Shown one piece after another: positions 1 to 12,561 of a DNA stretch of 64,000 bases; position 1 is the stretch's first letter, and each line of letters starts with the position of its first letter. The stretch comes from Parietaria judaica (Eukaryota; Streptophyta; Magnoliopsida; Rosales; Urticaceae). The DNA is taken from contig OX940871.1 in assembly GCA_954871525.1 (NCBI GenBank), positions 16,956,532 through 17,020,531 of the forward strand. Direction: 5' to 3'. The position numbers and the translations under genes were made by a program. Under the pieces are notes generated by a model. That model saw only the letters and a program-made list of their open reading frames with translations. It made no database searches and was not told the origin of the DNA.

Positions 1-716
1 CGTCCCGGTAACATTTAAAAAATTATATTAACGCGGAAAAACTTTTTATCCGTACAACGCTACAGATATCGGATAATAACCATATTACAATCTCATAAAT
101 ATTATGCAATTTAATATTCATAAATCATTATTAATAATATAGTCTATATGAAATAAATAGAAAGTAGTAAATGGTCGCGTTTATTTACCCAATTCATAAG
201 GCCGTACCTCAGTTGTCGACTTCCAGCTACGCGTTCTGAATTCGGCAAGGCTCCGCCGATGCTGAGGGAACCTCCCGTGATCTTCCGGGATATTCTTCTG
301 GACTCCTCGTACCAAAGCGTGGGCTTCGCTGGCAGGACTCTGTCGCAAACTTTAACTGGTGGTTCTTTTTAATCTTCCGGAGACTAAGTCTCTTAAGCCG
401 AACAAGAGAGAGAGGTTAGAGGAAAAATTCGTAGACCCTTAAGGAGAAGGAGAGTTTGAATGTTTCTCTGGGGAAATGTATGAAAAATGTGTAGAATGAG
501 CTCCCTATTTATAGGCTCAAACTGTAACCGAATTGGAGATTTTTCCTCCCTGATTTCGAATTCTATTAATTAAATATAATTAATTATGTCAATCCAACGG
601 CCTAGATTTAATCCCATCTAAATCCAATGGATATAATAAATTAGGGATTTAATTAAATAGGACATACATGATAAGATCAAATAATTTAATCTTATCCTCT
701 TATCTTTATTTATTCA

Positions 717-749
<33 letters not shown>

Positions 750-2597
750 ATAAAATTAAAATTTTAATTATCTACATCCAACGGCTGAGATAAATCTTAA
801 ACTGATCTAATGGATCAAATTAAATGAGGATACAATCAAATGCCCTAGGGTTTCACCCTAATTCAAATTCTCATTTATTATAAATTCAAAAAATTATATA
901 TATAATATATAATTAATTAATTTGTAATCCGACGGTAAAGATTAGATCTTAAAAACTATCCAACGAATATAATTAATTAACTAAATTTGAAATACCTAAG
1001 CTTGGTCATCAAGCTATCAATTTTGAATTACAATTAGGGTTAAAGTCAATTATCTTAATCAAACTGTTGATATTAAATCCTAACCGATCCAATGGATTAA
1101 ATTGATTGTAGGGTTTTGCTCTAATACAAAAACATTTGGTACTTATGCCGCAAATATGGAAAGACCAAATCTTATCATTTGAATACATTAGGGTTTCATA
1201 TCTACGAGGCCCAATTCGAATTTACACATATTAAATATATATAAATATATTTTTATTTATTAATATAAATGTATTAATTATTAATTAATTATTAATACTT
1301 AACTTACATGAATATCCTCTGATCTCAATATCATTCAAATATCATGGTGACACAATATCATTTAAATTTGTGACATGTGATTTAATTTCATAGTTTACCA
1401 AAACGATCATAAACTTAAAAATTCTATAAATCACAAACCGTACGTCAAAACGCCTCGGTTCAAAGATATGGTACTTTTGCCACGCTGGTACTTTTGCCAC
1501 GCTACTGATAAAATTATCTGATGTCTATCAGTACTTCAGCTTTATAAATATTGCCAAATGATTAAAACATATCGATATGTTTATTTCACGTATGTATCAT
1601 CCGTTATGAAACTATCTGTGGGACAATGGACCCGTATCACTTAAGCTCCAAAGAACTGCTAAGGTGTTCGTCAAACCTAGGTTAATTCCATTGTAAACCC
1701 GAGGGTGCACTCTTTCGTGATACAGTATATATTATTCCCTTAATTACAGCAGGTTGTCCAGTGATACAATCAAATTCGGGTTATTGATCTTTCACTTGAT
1801 GATCCACACACGAGCAGGCGGTTTTTACTGTTTTTCCCCTCATTGCATTTTCATCCTTGACGGAGTCAGTATTATCATGAGTAACCCATTTATGGTTTCG
1901 ATTAATCAATTGTGCACGGGTACCTCTCACTTCTCACCACTGACAACCAATGGAATCATCATGACTCTGAAGAGAGCTGTGTGATGCACATGTCTATGAC
2001 CAAGCTACCCTTACCGCTTAGCATCATGTTCCCAAAATAATATTGTTGGGAACAGCGGTATAATATTGTGCTCTTTAACGGTTATATTAAAGAACAATAA
2101 AGCCAACAACTCAGACTCAATATCACTCACGACTTAGATCGAATATCCATTTGTTCATCATACTAGTAACTCAACTCCAAGTTATCAGTGACGGTCTTAT
2201 ATGATAACTTCCAGAATTTAAGTAAGGTCCAGTCTAGTATAAAGACACTTCATACTTAATATACTTGTAGTGAGTGTGACACACAAAAGATCAAGAATAG
2301 GATTATCACTTAGTCACATTAATGACCTTATATGATTAATGGACTCTCACCCAGTTAATCAGGTCACGGACATTTTAAGTTCATTTATTATGATTATTAA
2401 TTCTTCCTCACATTGACTATGTTGTGAGAACAATAACATAATTGCATCATTTATGAACTAAGGAACAAACATTCTATTTTACTATACCAGAAAATATAAT
2501 AAGATTAACATAATAAGCACCATATTTTATTCAACGACTTGTCATATTCTTTTACAAATGGATAAAAAACAGCTTGTTTAAGGACACATGTCCAACA
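1..2597 (-). mobile_element. Ty1/copia-type LTR (solo or flanking), copy A
   Basis: Read on the minus strand, this stretch starts at 2597 with TGTTGGACATGTGTCC, a start typical of plant copia LTRs. A TATAAATA promoter box lies at 506-513. The sequence runs to the left edge of the window, so the far end is not visible. Blocks from 1460 to 2440 recur in diverged form at 6160-7070 (for example the phrase ggtacttttgccac and the block around gaccattttaagtt), so the two stretches are members of one LTR family. No gag or pol reading frame is seen inside. The short open frames here have no recognisable content. Confidence 0.6.
506..513 (-). promoter_or_regulatory. TATA box of LTR copy A
   Basis: TATAAATA on the minus strand, followed by a pyrimidine-rich leader. 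The same box stands at the matching place in LTR copy B (5701-5708). This supports both stretches being LTR promoters that read leftward. Confidence 0.5.
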
Positions 2598-3120
2598 GAG
2601 GGTTCTAGGCTCGTTGTGTGATCGGGCCAATTCTAAGGTCGTTGGATATACTGGTTAGGAATCCAGGCTTGAACTTTTCGGGAGCCCCTCCTTCTTGTGC
2701 CAAATTATTGATGGCAAAAAATAGTTCAAACACTGTAGCAGCCAAAACTATATATTGGGCCGGGCATATCGTCGTATATGGACTTCCTTGAACAGGGGCC
2801 ATTGACTTGGAGTTTTTTTGTCCCAAGACTTCTGCTATACTGTCGTATCATAGGCGGTCCAGTTGACCCTTTACCACGAAAGTCCGATACATCCGCCCGA
2901 GTGGTTGGATAGGACCCGGGATATAGGTCGGTGAACATAGAAAACCTTTACCTTCGCTATACAGAAAATTTTGGTTTCGAGCTGGAGATCCCAGGGTCTG
3001 AGGCTTACGTTTCTTTGTCGTACCAAAATTGGGTCCTGCGACTCGCTACCACAGAAGTCTGGTACCTCCACTTAAGCGGTCAAATCAGACCCGGGATATG
3101 GATCATTGACCACTGAGAAC
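2598..3120. repeat. Two diverged tandem units of about 175 bp
   Basis: The phrase gacccgggatat occurs at about 2913 and 3088. The surrounding sequence (gaagtc-type phrase, GGTAC/GATAC, then the gacccgggatat block) repeats in the same order with many changes. I recognise no protein. The stretch lies between the copia LTR and the cyclase pseudogene. Confidence 0.4.
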
Positions 3121-3283
3121 CACCACCTCCCCTAAGCTGATTGCGGAGATAGGAGTCTGTCGACAGGTATTTATCCGGCGCCTCTGCTCTAGCTAGCTCA
3201 TCCTCTTCTATCTCGGAAGAGTAGGGAATTCCCCGCCGCCTTTTCTTTATAAGCTAGCTCATCCCCTTCAATCTCACATGATC

Positions 3284-3292
3284 TATATATAA
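3284..3292 (+). promoter_or_regulatory. Possible TATA box of the cyclase pseudogene
   Basis: TATATATAA lies about 160 bases before the degenerate first codon of the oxidosqualene cyclase pseudogene. The spacing is plausible, but such strings are common in this AT-rich DNA. Confidence 0.25.
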
Positions 3293-3452
3293 TAACAAAA
3301 CTGTTGCCTAAGTGATCCAGGACAACAAACAAAGAAACAAGCTGGTAACCATCAGTTATTCTCTTACTCGTTGAGATAATCACAACATATATATGTACCT
3401 ATATGCATGTTTATGCTATATGCTATGCATGAAGGTGAATTAGATAACCATC

Positions 3453-4507
3453 ACGTGGCGGCTCAAAGTGTCGGAAGGGAATGACAATTCATTGGCGATA
3501 AGTTGGACTTGGAACGACCACGTCGGAAGACAGTATTGGGAGTTTGATCCCGCCTTCGGAACTCCGCAACAGATCGCTCTTGTCGACAAAGCTCGACGCC
3601 GGTTCCGGGACAATCGCTTTCAGACCAAACATAGCTCCGATCTTTTTCTTAGAATTCAGGTGATCATATATATTCATGTTTTCAGTTTTTACCTTTGAAT
3701 TTTTTCAATATATATAGTATATACTATGATTTCCACTATTATGATATTATGCGTGTGTTGATCAAACTAGCTTTAGTGATTGAACATTTAATCTAGTATT
3801 TTTTTTTATTGAAAAAAACTTACATAAGAAATTACTCTGGATTCAGAAAATAATATTAATTAATGTGATGCACAGTTGAGTGCTGGGACGGTGAAGGAGA
3901 AAATGCGAGAGAGAGCGAGGAAGGTGACAGTGATAATAAGCATGAAACAACGGAAGGAGCGGTGAGACGAGCTCTGAGGTACTCGAAACTGCAGACCGGC
4001 GATGGTTTTTAGCCGGCTGACTACGCCGGTCCCTTGTTTCTTCTGCCTTCCTTGGTCCGTAATAATTTTATAACTTGGTTTCACTAATACTTCAATTCTA
4101 ATCAGGTGCATGTGCTCGTACAAGTAAAGTATTGGAAACTAAGGCATATATATATATATATATATATATGTCTGTTGCCAATAGTACCAAGTAACCAATA
4201 TATACAATACAAATTATGAACCTAGAGTTTTAATTAATTTGATACTCTTTTTTTTTTTACACGGTCATTGGCATTTATTGGTCCCCTATAACGATGTTGC
4301 TTCGGCATTCATCTCTTCTACTTAATAACATATTATTGATACAAGATGACTACTTTACCAAGTTGTTACAGCGCCGTAAGTTGTACTCTATATAGCATAT
4401 ATAAGTTGTTACAGGTAATTGGATTATACGTGTGTGGGGACCTTAAGGAGCCCGTACTGTCTCGTGAACATCAGCACGAGATGTGCCGATACCTCTGCAA
4501 CCATCAG
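3453..4507 (+). pseudogene. Oxidosqualene cyclase (triterpene synthase) pseudogene, N-terminal exons only
   Basis: Three exon-like blocks match the N-terminus of plant oxidosqualene cyclases such as beta-amyrin or lupeol synthase, which cyclise 2,3-oxidosqualene on ER membranes. Exon 1 (3453-3659) reads xWRLKVSEG, then HVGRQYWEFDP and TKHSSDLFLRIQ, and ends at a GT donor. Exon 2 (about 3876-4058) reads EGAVRRALRY, then PADYAGPLFLLPSLV. Exon 3 (4415-4507) reads VIGLYVCGDL, then LSREHQHEMCRYLCNHQ, and ends at GTAATA. The copy is broken: the start is ACG instead of ATG (3453-3455), a Trp codon is TAG (4010-4012), and exons 1 and 2 do not join in phase. A normal enzyme has about 760 residues. The QW repeats and the DCTAE active-site region are absent downstream, where copia-like sequence begins. 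Confidence 0.85.
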
Positions 4508-4559
4508 GTAATAATTTACCAAGACTGTCTACACAAGAATTAAAGCACAAAAAACCAAA

Positions 4560-5600
4560 TATGCGTAAATGTAAAGAACAAGTGAACATGGATATTTGGT
4601 AACGCAATTCGCGAACTCCTCGTGGGAACCTACTCTGCGGGGCACTTACCTAGATACTTTATTCCACTAGAAAACATTTACAAAATGATACACGGTCATA
4701 CATGATACTTAAAATGAGTTTCACAAGGGAATAGATAAAACTCCCCCTCAAGACCAGGCGCAGCTGGTGATCCGACTCTAGGAAAAAAGCGTGGTTCTCT
4801 TCAGAACGGTCTTGCGATGTCTTCAACTGTCCACAGCCAGTCGTCACTTCACTCAAGCGAGATCTCAAGACCCTTCATGTCTGATTCAGAAGATCTGTGT
4901 ATTTCGTGATCAGTGGGATTGATATCACCAACAGTAACATCAATCAGATCAATCCAGACTCAATCAGATAAAGATATCGAATTGAGTTGGCTGATTGCGA
5001 TGATAACTCCACGAAGATCTTAGACTCCAGCAGCATAAATCTTCAATAAATCCATAAATCTTCACCAACTTGTTGATCCATCCGATGTCTGGACAACCTG
5101 TTTATACAACACATATAATGAAAAAAACAAAACGAACAAACAGTGTTCGTACAAACTCCCCCTTTTGGCATTATGTGGATCAATACCCCAATCACCACAC
5201 AAACAAAAAGAAAATTGTTTTGGAGATAAACAGAAAGCACAAAAACAAATTCTTAACAAAAACAAAAACAAACTAAACACAAGCAAAAGAGATAGTCTTA
5301 ACAGAGGAAAAAACAAACTAAGCTATTACAATCTCCCCCTTATTGACTGACGTGATGCCAAAGGGGTCTTCACAGCAACAAGGTCCTTATTCCTGAGCGG
5401 TGGTCTTTTGGAGCTCGGCGAGGCACATCTTGGGTTGAAGAAGAGTGTACTGGATCCCTTCAATATGAAACGCTGTCGTGGAGATGAGGCCTTGGAGCTG
5501 GGTGATTTCTGCATTGACCGTTGTGGAGGTAGTCTGGAATGTTGTGGATGAAGATGTTCCAACATGAGGGCCAACAGGAGTGATTTTTGAATGCTTGCCC
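4560..5600 (-). mobile_element. Copia-like retrotransposon 3' region, degenerate
   Basis: Three CTCCCCCT tracts (near 4740, 5155 and 5332) read on the minus strand as AGGGGGAG. Two of them adjoin GCCAAAAGGGGG-type or TGACGTGATGCC phrases, as found at the end of the coding region and polypurine tract of plant copia elements. Minus-strand frames between 5326 and 5600 are open but short. No catalytic pol motif is seen. The stretch may belong with LTR copy B next to it, but I could not find a primer binding site that would fix the order. Confidence 0.35.
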
Positions 5601-7110
5601 TTAAGAGGAGCTCACAGAAAATTCACAGAAACTATCTAGAGAGAGATAGATTAGAATCTGAGAATGTGAGAGTGTTTATTATTCGGTTTCAGGCGTTCCC
5701 TATTTATAGGGAATGGCCCAACCGCTTTGAGAAAATCTCTCCACCAACTATGAAAGATTTACTCAACTACTTGGAGATATTCACTCTAAGATTTGATTTA
5801 ATTAAATCAAATAAAGAATAAATCCAAATCAAATCTTTTTCAGAAAATACCTTAAAAGATTTAAAAAATCAAATCTGTATATTTTCAAAGATTTGATTTC
5901 GAATATACAATTATAATTCAAAATTATAATTCAATTTCCCTCATTAAATATTTCAGGTATAAATACCAATATCTAATTTCTCTCATTTTCGATTTAAATA
6001 ACAGTGTCATTTTTAGTCTAGGACTAAAAATTGTTATCATCATAAATCTTAAACCGTCTGTCACAATGACACGCTTCAAAAAGATAACTTTACCAGAATT
6101 TAATTTCCCACAACCGTAGGGATGTCTTAGGATTAAATTCAATTATATTTTTGTAGTTTCACTGGCATACCAAACTTTGGTACTTTTGCCACTATTTAGG
6201 GTAATCAATAATTCATGATTATAATCACAAACCAAATCTGATTGGAGTATCCTATTCAAATGAAACATTTGAATATGTTTGCGTTTTCTTCCTTTATGGA
6301 GCTACAAACGGGACTAATCGACGTACACACTCGAGCTACGGTAAAATCGTAGACTTTTACCAACCTCGATTACATCCACTATAGCTCTCTGCTGAACTCT
6401 CAAGTTTGTATGATAATTATCTTACTGAACACAGATGTCCATTGATTCAATCAGATATCTAGTGTGATAGGTTTTTCGTTTTATTATGACATTCATCAAA
6501 AGGGTAATATTTACTGTTCTGGCTTTTTTATGACACTATCTTATTCTTATGATTCTTACAAACTACTCACCATTAAGATGATGAATATAATGAGCTGATC
6601 ATGAGTACTTATTTGTTTTCATGAATCACAATAAGAATATCATAAAGATATTGCCCATATCTGTTATTGTGCAACTCATCCCGGTCAACGGTCTAATCCT
6701 AAATAAAAGTATTAGGAGTACCAGGCTTTACTCTGTATCAATTAAATCAATCATTATATAAGCTAACAGTACAAGTCCACAGTGACCTTATCGTACTATC
6801 ATCACTGACGGACTTATTTGACGATTTCGGATGTGAGTCTAGTCCGTCCAATATGAAGACACTTCATAGTTGATAAACTTAACAGTGCACGGACTACACT
6901 ATGATCCAGTAATAGATCATCACCTAATTGTGATTAAGTTCATCGATAGTCGTTCACGCCTTAGAAATTCCCATTTCTAATCTAGACCGTGGACCATTTT
7001 AAGTTCTTTATTCGTGACAGTCAAACCTCCTCACAAAAGACTACTTGTGATGAATGAGCACGACAGCAACATTAAAGAACTATGGATCAAACATTCAATT
7101 ATATATATCT
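5601..7110 (-). mobile_element. Ty1/copia-type LTR, copy B, interrupted by a CACTA element
   Basis: This is a diverged relative of LTR copy A. It has a TATAAATA box at 5701-5708 (minus strand), the phrase ggtacttttgccac near 6178, and blocks near 6900-7020 that match copy A at 2290-2400. The match to copy A stops inside the LTR at 7110, exactly where the CACTA terminus begins, and the outer part of the LTR is missing. The CACTA element therefore landed in an existing LTR. Confidence 0.55.
5701..5708 (-). promoter_or_regulatory. TATA box of LTR copy B
   Basis: TATAAATA on the minus strand within CCCTATAAATAGGG. It corresponds in position and context to the TATA box of LTR copy A. Confidence 0.5.
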
Positions 7111-10100
7111 CACTACAAGAAATTAGGTTTTTGCCGGCGCATTTCTTAAAACACCCGGCGAATCTTACGCTTTTGCCGGCGTTATTGTGATATGAGCCGG
7201 CAAAACCCATGTTCTTTATCGGCATTACAATTGCGCCAGTGAAAGACTAATTTAGCGGCCTTTTTCGTAAAAACGCCGGTGAATGTTACTTGTTTTCCGG
7301 CGCTTTTATAGAATGCACCGGCAAAGGCCTAATTATTTACCGACACAAATGACACGCCGGTGAAAGCCTCTTTTACCGGCCATCGCGCTTAAAAATGCCG
7401 GTGAATTTTTATTTTTTCCGGTGTTTTCTTGAAATGTGCCAGTAAAAGCGCCATTCTTCACCGGCGCTTACTTTAGGTCGGCGAAAGCATTCTTTTACCG
7501 GCCATTGCCCTTAAAAATGCCGGCGAATTTATATTTTTCCTGGTGCTTTCTTGGCATATGCCGGTAAAAGCCTCATTCTTCACCGGCGCTTACTTTCGGT
7601 CGGCGAAAGTATTCTTTTGCCGACTTTTTTTACAACAAGCGCCACTATATATACTGCATCGAAATTTAATAAATTAACAGAGGATTTATTTAATTCTTAA
7701 TGTAAATTTTCAAAAGGTTTTACCCGCGCTTTCTAGTTGTGCGCCGGGAAAAATTGGAATAAAAAATGTCTACCGCGAGTTTTGTTGTTGATTGTGCCAC
7801 TTTTTTGTAGACAAGCGCGGGGAAATAATAAACAAAATATATGTTTTACCGGCTCTTTTGACAAAACGCGCCGGTGAAATATAGAAATATGTTTTCTTTT
7901 TCTAGTCCAATAAAATATATAGGATGTTACTTTTCTTGTAATATCGCGTAAAAGTAATTTATTGTTTAGTGTGAATATCTAACTATCATATTATAAATTG
8001 ATAAGTTGCATTTTAACAACTGATCGGTGTTTAAATTTATAAACGTGTAATATTGATGAAGTTATAATCAATCAATTTCATACCTAATGTTCTTAACTTC
8101 ATATTGTAATATATATTCATTGTTAAACATACCGATCAATAGTTTAGTTGTTTTGAGATCAACTTTTACTATAAATGACAGAGTAATTGTTAAGTAAACC
8201 TTTTATGACTTCCACGTTTAACGTCATAACGATCAATAACTTTTGAAAATTTTAAATAACAATCAATAGCATTAATATTATGATTTAACATTATAATTCA
8301 AAATTTGAATGTATCAAACGCGAATGAGTTGAAACTACTACCATTTCTAAAAAAGTAGTTATTTATTGTATTTTCTTAATGTTGTTAAATTTTTTTGTCT
8401 TATAAAAAGATTTTGGTAGTGATACATATTATGAAATCGTACTCTATAAGGTATTTCATACTCCGTAAGATAGTAAAAATTTGAAATCACGTGTTTTATG
8501 TATTTAGGTAGTAGAACTTTAAATTACTAAATAATTAAATCTAAATTGAATGCTATAAACATAAGTTAAGTAATTCGTACTATTGAAAAATTAATATATT
8601 CCAAGATCCCAAGAGCTATTAGTATCTCTTAACTAATTTATGTGTGTGTTAGATTATTCAACTTTTTTCCCGGTTTGAATTTTTTTCAAATTAATCTTTA
8701 TTTATTTTTTATATAGACGATGTCGACCAATAGAAGTTGGATAAATAATTGCAATAGATTGTCAGATGAGTTTTTAAATGGTGTGGAGGAGTTTATGAAA
8801 GTTGCTTATCAATATGTCGACGAGCGAGGTCTGACGTGTTGTCCGTGTAAGGATTGTTTGAATCTGAAATCTCAAGATCCAGATGATGTCCGGTCCCATA
8901 TATATAATTACGGTTTTCAAGTAACTTACAAGAGGTGGTATAACCACGGAGAGGCTCATCGTATTGAAGAAGCCGTATATAATGCTGGAGAAGAGAGGCG
9001 AGATGAGATGGCAGACTTGCTCGATGATGTTTTTATGCAAGATCATTGTAACTTGGAGGCAAACGATGGTCCACCCGATTCTTTCACCGACCCCCCTTCA
9101 ACCGGAAATCGACAATGCGACAAGCTCGATCAATTGGTTAAGGATATGGAGACTGCATTGTACCCTGGATGTAAAAACTATTCGGTTCTAAACTTCCTGG
9201 TAAAATTAATGCATCTAAAAGTGACTGGCAAATGGAGCAACCACTCGTTTGATGGTTTGCTCGATTTATTACTCGATTCAATGCCAGAGGGTGTAACCTT
9301 GCCTAAGTCACACTACGAGGCAAGAGCCAAGTTGCGTAACGTCGGATTAGGATACGAGTCCATTGACATGTGCAAAAATGATTGCTCAATCTTTTGGAAA
9401 GAATATGCGAATCTTGAATCTTGTCATGTCTGTGGAGAAATTCGTTGGCAAGAAAACCATGGCAAGGGAAAGAAAGTAGCTCATAAGCGAATGCGGTACT
9501 TTGCATTGACCCCAAGACTAAGAAAGATGCATAGTTCGCGATACACTGCAGAGGATATGAGGTAGCATGATGCCAAAAGACCCAAGGAGGATGGAGTAAT
9601 GAGACACCCAGCCGACGGAAAAGCTTGGAAACACTTCGATCAATTGTACCCGTCTTTTGCACAGGAGCCAAGGAATATGAGATTGGGGTTGGCTACTGAT
9701 GGTTTTAATCCGTTTGGAAACATGAGCAACTCTTACAGCATGGGGCCTGTGATCTTGATCCCTTACAACTTACCGTCTTGGAGATGCATGAACCAGCAGT
9801 CTTCAATGCTGTCTCTTTTGATTCCAGGTCCTCGCTCACCCGGGAAAGATATTGATGTGTATTTGAGGCCACTAATTGATGAATTGAAGGAGCTGTGGGA
9901 GAAAGGTGTTGAGACGCGAGATGCATACGATGGTTCTATATTTACTATGCGCGCATCGCTCTTGTGGACTATTAATGATTTCCCGACTTATGCTATGATG
10001 TCTGGTTGGAGCACGAAAGGGTATAAGGCATGTCCAACTTGCAATGAGGAAACACCTTCAATACCACTTCGATCCAAAGTTTCATATTTTGGTCACAGAA

Positions 10101-10690
10101 TTTATCTGGATGAAGATCATGCTTGGAGGGAAGAAAAAGATTTATTCGATGGTCATATTGAAACGCGGCCTCCACCCAAATATTATTCAGGAGATGACAT
10201 CTTAAAACAACTTGCCAATTTGCCAGACCAACGACCAGGGAAACACGATGACTTGGGAGGCAAGAAGCAGAAATGTGCTCCAATTGAGCTTAATTGGACA
10301 AAGAAAAGCATGTTATTCGAACTTGAATATTGGAAACATCAGCTACTACGGCATAATATCGACGTGATGCATATCGAGAAGAATGTTTGTGATAATGTTG
10401 TGGGTACACTATTGGGCAATGATCGAAAATCTAAAGATACTGATAAGGCCAGACTTGACCTTGCATATTTGAAGATCAGAGAAAATCTTCATCTCTTCAA
10501 GGACGGGAACAAGTGGAAGAAACCACCGGCTAGTTACACATTTAGCATGGAAGAGCGTCGTGAATTTTGTTGGTTCTTGAAATTAGTTAAGTTTCCCGAT
10601 GGTTTTGCTGCTAACTTGTCAAGAAATGTGAACACCGATGAAGGTAAGATCTCGGGTCTTAAATCGCACGACTGTCATGTCTTGATACAA
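7111..10690 (+). mobile_element. CACTA (En/Spm) DNA transposon, 3'-truncated
   Basis: The left terminus CACTACAAGAAATTAGG starts at 7111 and is followed by about 500 bp of subterminal repeats built on GCCGGCG/CGCCGGTGAA units, the usual transposase-binding region of CACTA elements. A TNP2-type transposase gene follows at 8720. The coding match ends abruptly near 10690 in unrelated sequence, and no right terminus (TTTCTTGTAGTG) is found before the window's other CACTA element. This copy is therefore truncated or split by a later insertion. The first 550 bp are very similar to the element at 36235-36952. Confidence 0.88.
8720..10690 (+). pseudogene. TNP2-like CACTA transposase, stop codon and 3' truncation
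   Basis: This encodes the transposase of the CACTA element. Residues 1-80 form the transposase-associated domain (SWINNCNRLSDEF, then a Cys-rich CPCKDC segment and YNHGE). The Transposase_21 (tnp2) region follows with RYFALTPRLRKMHSS, LGLATDGFNPFG, GYKACPTCNEET and HNIDVMHIEKNVCDN. The frame stays open except for TAG at 9563-9565, where the family has Trp in MRWHDAKRP. The same frame resumes at once and runs to GLKSHDCHVLIQ at about 10690, where similarity stops. The C-terminal third is missing. The ATG at 8720 follows TATATAG, a possible splice acceptor. One stop codon suggests fairly recent inactivation. Confidence 0.88.
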
Positions 10691-12003
10691 AATATACATC
10701 ATCCGCCCGAAGCGGGTACCATATCAACACATACATCATCTGCCCGAAGCGGGTACCAAATCATCACACGTCATCCCGACGTAATTATAAACATAAATAT
10801 AACAAGCATCAATCCGATGCAACCATACCTGGTATCCAGCCTCGCTATCAAGCGACGAAGAAATCACAACATTATCTTTTGATTAAAATAACATAATATC
10901 TCATTAATTCCAATTTTAACCTATCCGGTTCAATCTTCATTACATCGTTGGTTTATACATTCATTTTAAATAGCGAGAAAAGGTAATAGCCCCTACCTCG
11001 ATTTGGAAACTTGATCAATTGACTAAGATACGGGTTCGTCTTGGCCTTGAGCCCGATAATTGCAAACTTGAGATTCTGATACCGTGTTTGAAACGGGCAA
11101 TACGATTTGCACGGTCTCCGAGACTAACACAGGATGAAAATATACTTAAATGCAATACCGATATCATTTATAAGCCAAAATATCACTAATAATGGAGTTC
11201 AAATTGTCAATTGAAAACCCAATACGCTTAAATTAAACCCGGGCCAAATTCCCGTGGGGCACGCAACATGAGGCAGCAAAACGGGTATCAATTCGACAAT
11301 GTAATACCTCTTCTAGTCTAATTCGACTGTTCTAAACACAATGGGGAGGTCAATTTCATCAATCAAAGCCCGGAACATACTCAATTTAATCCTTTTAACT
11401 TCTGAAACTAGGGCAAGGGAATTGAAGCTCACTGGGAGTCCGATTGCAATTCCGATTGAGGGCTTTCGATCTCCTCGACAAGGGCTTCAAAACCCCTACT
11501 TAATTTTTGGATCGGAGAAAATCGATGATGCCCGGCGGCGGCAGTTGACGGCGACGAAGCACCCCCACTGAAAACAAGAGAGCTTCATGAGCGCGAATCC
11601 GGTATTAGTTTCCGTAAAATCAAACCCGAATTAAATAGATCTCGAGTTTAGAAATCGAACCTTCCGGTGAAGATTTCGGCAAAACGCCACCTTTTCCGGT
11701 CGACATCCGCCTATCAACATGTTCGCCTTCTCGAGAGCTTTCCGATGGTACCAAGATCTTGCCGATCGGAGCTCCGGTGACCGAGATGTGAAGCTTTGAA
11801 TCTTTGCTGGGAGATAAAAAAAAAAAGAAACAGAGAAAAGAAAGAGAGAGAGATACGGGAAGAGAGAGAGGGAGGAAATGGTTTATTCAAGTTTCAAACC
11901 CCCCTTTTTTTCTATTTTTTTTTCATGACTCATCTTTTTTTTATTTAAGGGTTTTACAGTTTTCTAACTTTATTCTTGACCAAATTTCAAACTATTATCC
12001 ATA
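10690..12003. repeat. Unclassified repeat-like sequence, possibly LTR-derived
   Basis: This begins with two tandem copies of a unit with core GCCCGAAGCGGGTACCA (about 10700 and 10742). It continues with moderately GC-rich sequence that lacks long open frames, then A-rich and GAGA-rich stretches (11817-11880). A phrase near 11075, read on the minus strand as GGTATCAGAATCTC, resembles a degenerate Met-tRNA primer binding site. That would fit an LTR lying to its right, but I found no paired LTR. It replaces the expected end of the CACTA transposase. Confidence 0.3.
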
Positions 12004-12561
12004 ATAAAAGGAAAGTATGGATTCTGTAGATTAATTTTTTTTTGCTTTCTTTGGAACTTTGTAAATTAATTTTGGGCTGGGTTGTATTTTACTTAATTTA
12101 GATTTCTCAATCATCAACATTGCTCTCTCGTTTGAGCTTTATTAGGATAACACGAGTCTGTTTTTAGCAACTTTCATTGCATACTCTGGTGTTAATCTGC
12201 ACTCTGGTTGATTATGATGCATTTAAGAGCAAATACTTGTTCGGAAAAATGTGTTTATATGCATACTAAGGTTGACACATTTTTAAGTCATTATTTACTA
12301 TGCTGAATTTGCACTTTATGATAGTAGACTTTTATGAATAACTGCAGTAACAAATTTATGCTGAAAGGAGCCTTCTAAAACATGGGTCTGATTGATTTGG
12401 TGGTGTTTTTTTGGTAGATTTATCATATCAAGTAAAGCATATGGTGAAATTACGGATATCGTTTATTTGTAGCTTAGGCGTTGGAATTGTTAATTACTGC
12501 TTTTTAACATTTCTTTCCATCATTTAGGCTTTGTGTTTTGATTTTCGTTTCAGGTTTCAAT
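12004..12561. other. Intergenic or intronic sequence, no gene seen
   Basis: AT-rich sequence without recognisable coding content. It ends in a TTTCAG acceptor-like site just before the transposon protein start codon, so it may be a leader intron. Confidence 0.4.

Noticed and set aside
4346..4543. Independent 65-codon ORF
   Set aside because: It contains exon 3 of the cyclase pseudogene preceded by intron sequence. It is not a separate gene.
9303..10283. Minus-strand frames inside the CACTA transposase
   Set aside because: Antisense shadows. The plus strand has the tnp2 domain.
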